A stretch of 61,892 bases of DNA. Source: a virus. Position numbers and translations under genes: made by a program. The stretch is taken from positions 1 to 61,892 of the IMG/VR virus record IMGVR_UViG_3300037961_003161, one strand, 5' to 3'. The notes beneath the pieces were generated by a model. That model made no database searches, was not told the origin of the DNA, and saw nothing but the letters and a program-made list of their open reading frames with translations. The first letter of the stretch is position 1. Each line of letters begins with the position of its first letter. Of this stretch, positions 13,131 through 19,628 are shown one piece after another.

Positions 13131-13454
13131 ATGGCATTTAAAATGAAAGGTCCATCTCTAATGAAGATGGCAAAAGAAACGGGTTCAGCAATGAAAAATA
13201 AAGGCTTAGAAAAATTAGCAGCTGCAAACCCAGAGTTAACATATACTCCTAAAAAACTAAAGAAAACTCCTGTGCAGATGAAAAAAGCTGCTATGAAGTT
13301 AAAAGACGAAGCTATGAAGCTTAAAGAAAAGTCTGCAATGATGATGAAAAAAGCGGCAATGAAACTTAAGAAAGAAGAAGACGCTGCTATGAAGATGAAA
13401 AAAGAGGAGCCTATGAAAATGAAAAAGGCTGCTATGAAAATGAAGAAGAAGTAA
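13131..13454 (+). CDS. Lys/Met low-complexity repeat protein (107 aa)
   Basis: After a short N-terminus (MAFKMKGPSLMKMAKETGSA) the sequence becomes a Lys/Met/Ala repeat: KKAAMKLKDEAMKLKEKSAM, then PMKMKKAAMKMKKK at the end. This resembles the lysine/alanine tails of H1-like DNA-condensing proteins, but the methionine content is unusual. It is preceded by an A-rich leader and ends just before a small hairpin. DNA condensation or capsid packing is inferred from composition. Confidence 0.68.
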   Translation: MAFKMKGPSLMKMAKETGSAMKNKGLEKLAAANPELTYTPKKLKKTPVQMKKAAMKLKDEAMKLKEKSAMMMKKAAMKLKKEEDAAMKMKKEEPMKMKKAAMKMKKK

Positions 13455-13470
13455 TTCGGAAAGTCCGAAT
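13454..13470 (+). repeat. Short perfect hairpin after the basic-protein cluster
   Basis: ATTCGGA, loop AAG, TCCGAAT: seven base pairs overlapping the stop codon of the Lys/Met-rich gene. There is no U-run after it, so an mRNA-stabilising or partial-termination role is more likely than a simple terminator. Confidence 0.4.
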
Positions 13471-13499
13471 ACCACGTTATTAACCTAAAACCAATTATT

Positions 13500-13799
13500 A
13501 TGACGTATTTGTATTACAAACAAAGTAGTACGTGGACAGGTAGTCCACAAGTAGATGATAAAACCAAAACGCAATGGGAACACCTAGCCAATAAAGAAAA
13601 CTGGCGAATAACCCAACTGCCCAACGGTTACTATCAAACCGAAGTTTCTCACCCTAATGATGAAGACAAATGGTCAGACGTTACTAGAAGAGAAACCCTT
13701 GAAGGTGCTGAATCAGCGATTGACGGAAGTATAGAACACTTCAACAAAAAGCTAGAAGCAATCAAAGGACCGAAAGTAATAAAGACTTTTAAACAATAA
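13500..13799 (+). CDS. Hypothetical protein (99 aa)
   Basis: Begins MTYLYYKQSSTWTGSPQVDD, is rich in Trp/Thr and mixes beta segments with a helical C-terminus (AIDGSIEHFNKKLEAIKG). Its composition is neutral, unlike the preceding cluster. I recall similar short phage proteins (LPNGYYQTEV-like) of unknown function. It ends 31 bases before groEL, so co-transcription is likely. Confidence 0.65.
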   Translation: MTYLYYKQSSTWTGSPQVDDKTKTQWEHLANKENWRITQLPNGYYQTEVSHPNDEDKWSDVTRRETLEGAESAIDGSIEHFNKKLEAIKGPKVIKTFKQ

Positions 13800-13830
13800 A
13801 CTCAAACCTAATTAAATTAAATAAAATCAA

Positions 13831-15402
13831 ATGGAGTACAATAATCCTAGTCTCCTCATCAAAGAATTAAACTTTGGTGAGGACGCTAAATCTAAAATTA
13901 GTGCTGGTGTTGAAAAGCTTGCCAAAGCTGTTAAGTCAACTCTAGGCGCTTCCGGTAAATGTGTAATATATGAAGACGCTCGAGGCGTACCAGTTATAAC
14001 TAAAGACGGTGTAACTGTAGCTGAATCTGTAGTGCTTTACGATTCTGTAGAAAACTTAGGCGCAACGCTTATTAAAGAAGCTGCTAAGAATACAGTTAAA
14101 GAAGCTGGTGACGGAACAACTACAGCAACCGTTTTAGCTGAGTCTTTGCTAAATGAAGTTAACGATACAGATCTAGCAACTAACTCAATACGCGATGTCA
14201 AGCAAGGTGTTAATAAAGCTTTGTCTAACGTTAACGAATATTTAGATAGTATTAAAATAGATGTTGACGCTGACATGCTAACCAATGTAGCTACTATTAG
14301 CTGCAACAATGATAAAGAGCTAGGTTTAATTATAGCCGAGGCTTATAATACTGTAGGTAAAGACGGTGTAGTACTCATGGAGACTTCAGACACCGAAGAA
14401 ACATACGTAGAAGTAGTTGACGGCGTTCAACTGCAAGAGTGTGGTTTAACATCACCTCATTTTATAACTAACACTGATAAACAAAAAGCAGAGTTAGAAA
14501 ATCCTTTAGTTTTGATATGTATGTCAGAAATACCTAATGTACGTAAGATACAGAACGTTCTTGAGTATGCTATTAAAAACAATAGAGCATTATTAATAGT
14601 AGCACCGGTTGCTCAACAAGTCAAGTCTGCATTATTAATGAATAAGGTTAAAGGTAACATTAAGGTTAACATTATTGACTTGCCTGGCTTTGGGCCTACC
14701 AAAAAAGACACGTGTGAAGACCTTGCAATACTTACAGGCGCTACTGTCATGAACGAAGAGCTAGGTGATGATTTAGATGCAATAACTATAGATATGCTAG
14801 GTGAAGCAGAGCTTTCTGTTACAGATGACAAAACTACAGTTATTACAACTTTAGAGTTTGAAGGCAATGACTTAGAAGAAAGGATAGATCAAGTAGCAAA
14901 ACAAGTTGCAGATGAAAAAAATGGTTATATTAAAAAGAAGTTGGAACAAAGACTGTCTATGCTATCGGGTAGTGTTGGAATTATCCGTGTTGGGGCTGAT
15001 TCTAAAGTTGAACTTAAAGAGAAGCGGGATAGGGTGGAAGACGCGATATACGCTACAAAAGCTGCGCTAAAAGAAGGTATAGTACCTGGCGGTGGTATTG
15101 CTCTGCTTAATGCGTCTCAAAAAATTTCGACCGACTCCGTCGGTGAACAACTGCTTGTTAACGCAATACAAGCTCCTTTTAAAACTATAATGGATAACGC
15201 AGGACTTGGATCAGAAGCTGATCTTGGTGAAGGGCTAGGTATAGACGTGGTGACAGGTAGTTTAGTTAACATGGTAGACGCTGGTATCATTGACCCCGTG
15301 CTTGTAACTAAGTCAGCACTTAAAAATGCAGTAAGTGTTGTTATGACTATTGTGTCTGCAGACTGTATAATCTCAAATGCTAGAGCAGATGAAAGCAATT
15401 AA
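13831..15402 (+). CDS. groEL: GroEL-type chaperonin (Hsp60)
   Basis: Full-length type I chaperonin of 523 aa (bacterial GroEL is about 548). The ATP site GDGTTTATV is at residues 93-101, the aspartate motif RVEDAIYATKAA is present, and so is PGGGIALL. It would fold phage capsid or tail proteins in a ring. It lacks the usual GGM repeat tail, ending ISNARADESN. The TLGPKG loop is TLGASGKC here. It overlaps the GroES gene, giving the reverse order (EL-ES) of the bacterial operon. Confidence 0.95.
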   Translation: MEYNNPSLLIKELNFGEDAKSKISAGVEKLAKAVKSTLGASGKCVIYEDARGVPVITKDGVTVAESVVLYDSVENLGATLIKEAAKNTVKEAGDGTTTATVLAESLLNEVNDTDLATNSIRDVKQGVNKALSNVNEYLDSIKIDVDADMLTNVATISCNNDKELGLIIAEAYNTVGKDGVVLMETSDTEETYVEVVDGVQLQECGLTSPHFITNTDKQKAELENPLVLICMSEIPNVRKIQNVLEYAIKNNRALLIVAPVAQQVKSALLMNKVKGNIKVNIIDLPGFGPTKKDTCEDLAILTGATVMNEELGDDLDAITIDMLGEAELSVTDDKTTVITTLEFEGNDLEERIDQVAKQVADEKNGYIKKKLEQRLSMLSGSVGIIRVGADSKVELKEKRDRVEDAIYATKAALKEGIVPGGGIALLNASQKISTDSVGEQLLVNAIQAPFKTIMDNAGLGSEADLGEGLGIDVVTGSLVNMVDAGIIDPVLVTKSALKNAVSVVMTIVSADCIISNARADESN

Positions 15403-15646
15403 TCACTATGTAGTCGTAGATAAAGTCAAGACTGAACCTAAAAAAGTTGCTGGCCTTATAATGACAGAAGACTTAGATGAAGATAATAGATATATAAAAG
15501 CAAACGTTATATCTACAGGTAATTTAGTAGAAGGAGTAAAAGACGGTGATGTTATACACTACGATAAACACGCTGGCCACGGCATACAATATAAAGATAA
15601 ACTTTATTTTGTTATTAAGGCAAGTGATATTGTACTAGTAGATTAA
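15389..15646 (+). CDS. groES: GroES-type co-chaperonin
   Basis: Begins MKAINHYVVVDKVKTEPKK and includes AGLIMTEDLDEDNRYIKANV, a cpn10 mobile-loop-like region, then VGDxIHYDKHAGHGI-like strands and YFVIKASDIVLVD. At 85 aa it is slightly shorter than bacterial GroES (97). I chose the internal ATG at 15389 because it aligns with cpn10 N-termini; an earlier ATG at 15377 would add MLEQ. The start lies within the last codons of groEL, so the pair is coupled. Confidence 0.88.
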   Translation: MKAINHYVVVDKVKTEPKKVAGLIMTEDLDEDNRYIKANVISTGNLVEGVKDGDVIHYDKHAGHGIQYKDKLYFVIKASDIVLVD

Positions 15647-15718
15647 ACATAAACCATTATCCACAAACTGTAAACATAAAATCTTTAAACAAATTTATTA
15701 ATTATTAAAAACAAAATT

Positions 15719-16036
15719 ATGAACTTATTAAAGTTTAAAAAAGTGGCATCTAGCGCGAACGACGCTAACATAGCTTATTTAGTTAATCCTGATAAAATAA
15801 AAGGGATTGTAACTGCAAGTACTACTACTGATATATTCTTAGCTCCAGCCGACGGAACAAACGACAATACTGTTGGTGACAAGATTGTTATTACTCACGG
15901 ATCAGGAGATGGAGAAGCTATTACAGATAAATTATTAGAGTTTGCTTATGGCAATAAGTCAAACGGTGGCGTTCCAGTTACTGTTGACGTTGACTTTTTC
16001 TCAGGAATCACAGATCTAGTTTTAACAGCTGTATAA
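15719..16036 (+). CDS. Small virion-like protein A (105 aa)
   Basis: Begins MNLLKFKKVASSANDANIAY and continues LVNPDKIKGIVTASTTTDIF. A beta-rich protein sharing its layout with the next gene (short basic start, NPDKIKGI/QADKIELL block, DKIVIT/DRLLIT, and a C-terminal 'ITD/ITG' strand). A capsid-decoration role is plausible but unproven. The 72-base leader is A/T-rich without a visible SD. Confidence 0.66.
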   Translation: MNLLKFKKVASSANDANIAYLVNPDKIKGIVTASTTTDIFLAPADGTNDNTVGDKIVITHGSGDGEAITDKLLEFAYGNKSNGGVPVTVDVDFFSGITDLVLTAV

Positions 16037-16063
16037 TTATTAACTTATAAAAAAAATAAAAAA

Positions 16064-16351
16064 ATGAGATTTATAAAATTTAGAAGAGACGCAAATATAA
16101 GCTTCTATGTTCAAGCTGATAAAATAGAATTATTAGAATCTTCGTCTAACACAAATGTACATGTTTATGCTAATTTCACTAACGATGATTTAGCTACAGA
16201 TAGATTGCTAATAACTACTGCTACTGACAAAGCTCAAGAGACACTTGACTCGTTAGGTGAGCACATATCTGAACCGCGTGGGACTGCAATATTAGCTGTA
16301 ACTAGTGATTTATTTAGACATATTACTGGAATAGGTATAGACATACAGTAA
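16064..16351 (+). CDS. Small virion-like protein B (95 aa), paralogue of A
   Basis: Begins MRFIKFRRDANISFYVQADK, with the same order of strands as protein A upstream. The resemblance, strongest in the first 30 and last 20 residues, suggests tandem duplication. Ends RHITGIGIDIQ. Function unknown. Confidence 0.66.
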   Translation: MRFIKFRRDANISFYVQADKIELLESSSNTNVHVYANFTNDDLATDRLLITTATDKAQETLDSLGEHISEPRGTAILAVTSDLFRHITGIGIDIQ

Positions 16352-16792
16352 TTGAGATTAACTAGTCACGACATACGTGAATTACAAATCCTTAAGTATT
16401 ACAGGCTCACAAGAAAGTGGGCTTGTAAGACTTACGGGTTAACAGACGCAGATTTAGAGCTGTTAATATACCTAGACTGCAAAGGGCGGTTTACAAGGCA
16501 AGAGTTTATAGACGGTACCTACACCATGAGTTGGGATAAAAACCGTTGGGAAAAACTAAGACGTGAAGGTTGGATAGAGGTTTGGAGGCAAAGAAACCGT
16601 ACCACGATAAAATACACTGTGTACAAAACTTCAATGAAGTGTTCGCAGATAATAAGTAGAATATACAGAATACTGCTAGGTGAAGAAGATCTACCTACAT
16701 CAGAGAGAAGTATATTTTTTAATAACAAAACATATACAGATAAAGTCTTTAACAAGGCTATAGATGATATGATTAAAGATCCCGATAGATAA
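16352..16792 (+). CDS. Winged-helix-like protein (146 aa), TTG start
   Basis: The frame starts with TTG directly after the TAA of the previous gene; no ATG occurs before residue 57, so TTG is the likely start (MRLTSHDIRELQILKYYRLT). The block LTDADLELLIYLDCKGRFTR, then SWDKNRWEKLRREGWIEVW and KYTVYKTS, has the helix-helix-recognition helix-wing order of MarR-like wHTH domains. DNA binding, perhaps late regulation or packaging, is inferred. Confidence 0.68.
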   Translation: MRLTSHDIRELQILKYYRLTRKWACKTYGLTDADLELLIYLDCKGRFTRQEFIDGTYTMSWDKNRWEKLRREGWIEVWRQRNRTTIKYTVYKTSMKCSQIISRIYRILLGEEDLPTSERSIFFNNKTYTDKVFNKAIDDMIKDPDR

Positions 16793-17133
16793 TGGCGTTT
16801 AAGTTAGGTAAAGAAAAAAGACAAATTAGAACATCTGAGACTACACCAATTTTTAGAAAGAACCTAGACGCAGGCATTATGGGTGAAGCTAACTCAGATG
16901 GCTCTATATACATTGACGTTAGCGTTCCTAAGAATATGATAAACTATGTAGCTACACACGAGATGCAGCATCAGACAGATATGAGGATAGGTAAAACTAC
17001 TTACGACGATAACGCTGTTTATCACATGGGCCAAGTATGGCCAAGAGGAAATGGATATATAACAGACCCATTTACAGGTAAGAAATACCCTGAAGGGAGT
17101 AGAGAATTACCTTGGGAAAAAAATAAAGTATGA
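16792..17133 (+). CDS. HExxH metallopeptidase-like protein (113 aa)
   Basis: VATHEMQHQTDM contains HEMQH (HExxH), the zinc-binding motif of gluzincin/metzincin-type peptidases, with D nearby as a possible third ligand region. The first 40 residues are strand-rich. I recall similar small proteins before holins in marine phages. At 113 aa it is short for a protease, so it may be a minimal peptidase or a non-catalytic relative. It overlaps the holin-like gene by 4 bp, which suggests a lysis or maturation role. Confidence 0.66.
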   Translation: MAFKLGKEKRQIRTSETTPIFRKNLDAGIMGEANSDGSIYIDVSVPKNMINYVATHEMQHQTDMRIGKTTYDDNAVYHMGQVWPRGNGYITDPFTGKKYPEGSRELPWEKNKV

Positions 17134-17552
17134 TACAGAATTTAGTAGGAGGATTATTTGGTAAAATTGTTGACAACGCTGAAGGTATACTCGACAAGGT
17201 TATTACTACAGACAAAGAACGCGATGAAGCAAAGCTTGCTTTAAAAAAGCTTTTATTAGACGCAGAGCGCGAAGCTTTTACAAAAGAAGTTGAAGATCGC
17301 AAATCTGCACGTGATCTTTATAAAGACGATGCTATTATTCAAAAGGTATTAGCAACGCTATTTACTATAGCTTATTTTGGTATAACGTTTGTAATGTTTA
17401 ATTACTTTGTTACTAAAACATTAGAGCTTGGTGAATTTGAAATAAGTTTTATATCAACTATATTTGGCGCTATGAGTGCTAAAGTAAATACAATAATAGA
17501 CTTCTTCTTTGGTGGAAGTTCAAAGAAAAACGAACAAATAAAAGAAAAATAA
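17130..17552 (+). CDS. Holin of the 3TM superfamily (candidate)
   Basis: An N-terminal amphipathic region (LFGKIVDNAEGILDKVI), a charged helix (DKERDEAKLALKKLLL, REAFTKEVEDRKSARDLY), then hydrophobic VLATLFTIAYFGITFVMFNY and a second membrane segment ISFISTIFGAMSAKVNTIID, ending FFFGGSSKKNEQIKEK. The layout fits the GTA/3TM holin family. Phage holins permeabilise the inner membrane at lysis. It starts in the stop codon of the HExxH gene. No lysozyme is adjacent; the DUF5675-like gene lies much further right. Confidence 0.75.
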   Translation: MIQNLVGGLFGKIVDNAEGILDKVITTDKERDEAKLALKKLLLDAEREAFTKEVEDRKSARDLYKDDAIIQKVLATLFTIAYFGITFVMFNYFVTKTLELGEFEISFISTIFGAMSAKVNTIIDFFFGGSSKKNEQIKEK

Positions 17553-17553
17553 A

Positions 17554-17916
17554 ATGGCAATGAATTCAACTGCAACAGCTTATAACTTCGGACAGCTAGG
17601 TAGTGCTCACATGCACAACGATCACACCGAAGATTTAACTCCACCCGATGGCATGGTGATAGTAGCTATAACTATGATTGACGCTACTAAATTTGACAAG
17701 TTAGCTTGCGACACTAGCAACTCTGTAGTATATGGTGGAACCGAAACTAACAACGTATACTTTGGTATTACAAATGGTAATACTGGCGGAAATAGTGAAA
17801 TTATTCAAAATGATATAGAATTTCCAGCTGGTATGACTATATATGGTAGATGGAAAATCGTATCTTTACAAGCAGCGCAAACTACAGGTGGTATAATCGC
17901 TTACTTCGGATTTTAA
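17554..17916 (+). CDS. Beta-rich virion-like protein (120 aa)
   Basis: Begins MAMNSTATAYNFGQLGSAHM and is mostly short strands with Thr/Asn/Gly loops; ends GGIIAYFGF. The pattern resembles small phage head-decoration proteins. Its stop overlaps the next ATG. Function not known. Confidence 0.62.
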   Translation: MAMNSTATAYNFGQLGSAHMHNDHTEDLTPPDGMVIVAITMIDATKFDKLACDTSNSVVYGGTETNNVYFGITNGNTGGNSEIIQNDIEFPAGMTIYGRWKIVSLQAAQTTGGIIAYFGF

Positions 17917-18281
17917 TGGCATTAGGTAACGCGAATTCAAAAGCCCAGTCTAGAGGTAAAAACAAACCTGTTATTGTTAAGCGACGCAAAGAGGTTGTTG
18001 CAGGTAAAGCGCTTTTCACTGGAACTATACTTAATTTACCAGTAGATGTTAATAAACCTTTAAACGCGTGCGGTCTTGGCACACCTGATACTATTGTTTT
18101 TCACGATGGAGGTGGTGATAATTTTGGAGGCGTAGTTATTGGAACTAAAGTATATACAAGGCGTAGAGTTAATGATAAATTTGCTCTTGCAACCGGTGCT
18201 TACAAAGCTATTGATGATAGAGGAAGTAATGTCTCTATATCAATAGTCAACGGAGGTATAACAGCTTTAAACCGTTGTTAA
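17916..18281 (+). CDS. Hypothetical virion-associated protein (121 aa)
   Basis: I start at the ATG at 17916 (MALGNANSKAQSRGKNKPVI), which overlaps the preceding TAA, although an open frame begins upstream at 17850. The N-terminus is basic (KRRKEVV); the rest is strand-rich with a Cys (LNACGLG) and ends GITALNRC. Function unknown; position among virion genes suggests a structural role. Confidence 0.64.
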   Translation: MALGNANSKAQSRGKNKPVIVKRRKEVVAGKALFTGTILNLPVDVNKPLNACGLGTPDTIVFHDGGGDNFGGVVIGTKVYTRRRVNDKFALATGAYKAIDDRGSNVSISIVNGGITALNRC

Positions 18282-18307
18282 ATAAATAACTAATTAAATT
18301 AAATAAA

Positions 18308-18589
18308 ATGGCAAAAAGAAAGACGCCTAAGATTAAAGATCTTGGGCCTAAAAAAATTACTGACGAGCAATTAAATAAATTACAAAACTTGGTGCGAGCT
18401 ATTAACGAGTGTCAAAACGACATAGGATCTATAGAGACTAGAAAGCACGCTTTGCTTCACCAAATAATAAAGTTTCAAGAGTTACTTGAGCAATTGCAAA
18501 AAGATTTTAAAGAGCAATACGGAGATGTTGATATTAACATAAACGATGGAACTATAAAAGAAAAGCAAGATGAGCAAGCTAATTCGTAA
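18308..18589 (+). CDS. Coiled-coil protein (93 aa)
   Basis: After a basic start (MAKRKTPKIKDLGPKK), residues about 20-75 form a coiled coil (LNKLQNLVRAINECQNDIGS, then FQELLEQLQKDFKEQYG). Ends acidic. Such short coiled-coil proteins are common next to terminase genes in marine phages, role unknown. It overlaps the following gene by 20 bp. Confidence 0.66.
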   Translation: MAKRKTPKIKDLGPKKITDEQLNKLQNLVRAINECQNDIGSIETRKHALLHQIIKFQELLEQLQKDFKEQYGDVDININDGTIKEKQDEQANS

Positions 18590-18791
18590 AATTACAATAG
18601 GTAAAGACTATAAAATTGACGCTATGCACTATTCTGTTGGACAGGAGGTTTATGGTGGTCACACTATAAGTAATATTGTAGAAGAGAAAGATAAATACAG
18701 CATTTACATTAAGAAAAACAAGGATATTATGCCTTGGAAAGACTTTAATAAAAACATGGCTGTATCTATTGAGTACAACCTAGAGTATTAA
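18570..18791 (+). CDS. Hypothetical protein (73 aa)
   Basis: Begins MSKLIRKITIGKDYKIDAMH and is beta-rich with the block VGQEVYGGHTISNIVEEKDK. The KVG-like glycine turn and strand order are reminiscent of the beta-barrel proteins downstream, but no family is clear. Its ATG lies in the tail of the coiled-coil gene; its stop shares a base with the next start. Confidence 0.62.
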   Translation: MSKLIRKITIGKDYKIDAMHYSVGQEVYGGHTISNIVEEKDKYSIYIKKNKDIMPWKDFNKNMAVSIEYNLEY

Positions 18792-19396
18792 TGAAGTCGG
18801 TATATAACTACATAATAAAGCCTAAAGGCCAACGCTACAACAACTCTGTTGATGTTGGAGAAAAAAGTTTAATACTTAATACAGAAATATATAATCATCA
18901 GTTTGTAAATAGAGAGGCTGAAATAATATCTACACCTAGTGTTGGAAGTTCTGAGCTTAAGGTTGGTGACACTGTAATAGTTCATCACAATGTGTTTAGA
19001 CGTTGGCATAATATGAAAGGTATAGAAAAAAACAGTAGAGCCTTTTATAAAGAAGATATGTATTTTGTAAGCGAAGATCAAATATTTGCCTATAAACGAA
19101 ATCAAAACTGGAGTAGATTTAAAGAGTCTAAATGGCACGCGTTAAAAGGTTTTTGTTTTATTAAACCTATAAAATCTATAGATAAATTTTCTACAGAAGA
19201 AGAACAACCTTTGATAGGTATAGTTAAGTATACAGATGGATCTGTAGATGTAGGCGACTTAGTAGGTTTTAGACCTAACAGTCAATACGAGTTTGTTATT
19301 GATGGGCAAAGACTTTATAGAGTTTATTCTCATTTTATTACAATTAAATATGAATATCAAGGAAACGAAGAAGAGTATAATCCAAGCTGGGCATAA
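18791..19396 (+). CDS. cpn10/GroES-like tandem-barrel protein (201 aa)
   Basis: Two similar halves each look like a GroES-type beta-barrel. Half one has AEIISTPSVGSSELKVGD then TVIVHHNVFRRWHNM and an EDQIFAYKR strand. Half two has GIVKYTDGSVDVGDLVGFRP then QYEFVIDGQRLYR. The 'G-x-V...VGDxVxF/VIVHxN' spacing is the cpn10 core. A role as co-chaperonin for the phage GroEL or as a structural barrel is inference. I recall similar proteins near terminases in marine phages. Its stop runs 47 bases past the next gene's start. Confidence 0.6.
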   Translation: MKSVYNYIIKPKGQRYNNSVDVGEKSLILNTEIYNHQFVNREAEIISTPSVGSSELKVGDTVIVHHNVFRRWHNMKGIEKNSRAFYKEDMYFVSEDQIFAYKRNQNWSRFKESKWHALKGFCFIKPIKSIDKFSTEEEQPLIGIVKYTDGSVDVGDLVGFRPNSQYEFVIDGQRLYRVYSHFITIKYEYQGNEEEYNPSWA

Positions 19397-19628
19397 AGCA
19401 GTTGAAGAGCTTATAAAAGTTGCTCAAGAACAAATTATTACTCATAGCGAAGACGATGTATCTGCAGATAGATTAAAAAATGCTGCAGCAACAAAAAAGC
19501 TAGCTATATTCGATGCTTTTGAAATACTTAATCGTATACAAGAAGAAGAAAATATATTAGAAGGTAAAGAGCCTGAAGATAAAAAAGAAAGAGTATTTAA
19601 AGGCTTTGCCGAAGGAAGATCTAAATAA
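19350..19628 (+). CDS. Candidate terminase small subunit (92 aa)
   Basis: I use the ATG at 19350 (MNIKETKKSIIQAGHKAVEE) instead of an upstream start inside the previous gene. It is all helical and charged (DRLKNAAATKKLAIFDAFEI), ending KGFAEGRSK. It directly precedes TerL with TAATG overlap, and its size and helical make-up fit a small terminase subunit that recognises DNA. No HTH is obvious, so the role rests mainly on position. Confidence 0.6.
   Translation: MNIKETKKSIIQAGHKAVEELIKVAQEQIITHSEDDVSADRLKNAAATKKLAIFDAFEILNRIQEEENILEGKEPEDKKERVFKGFAEGRSK

Noticed and set aside
14037-15398. Three minus-strand Ser/Thr/Val-rich frames opposite groEL
   Set aside because: These are the usual antisense shadows of a strongly coding gene; no start context or domain.
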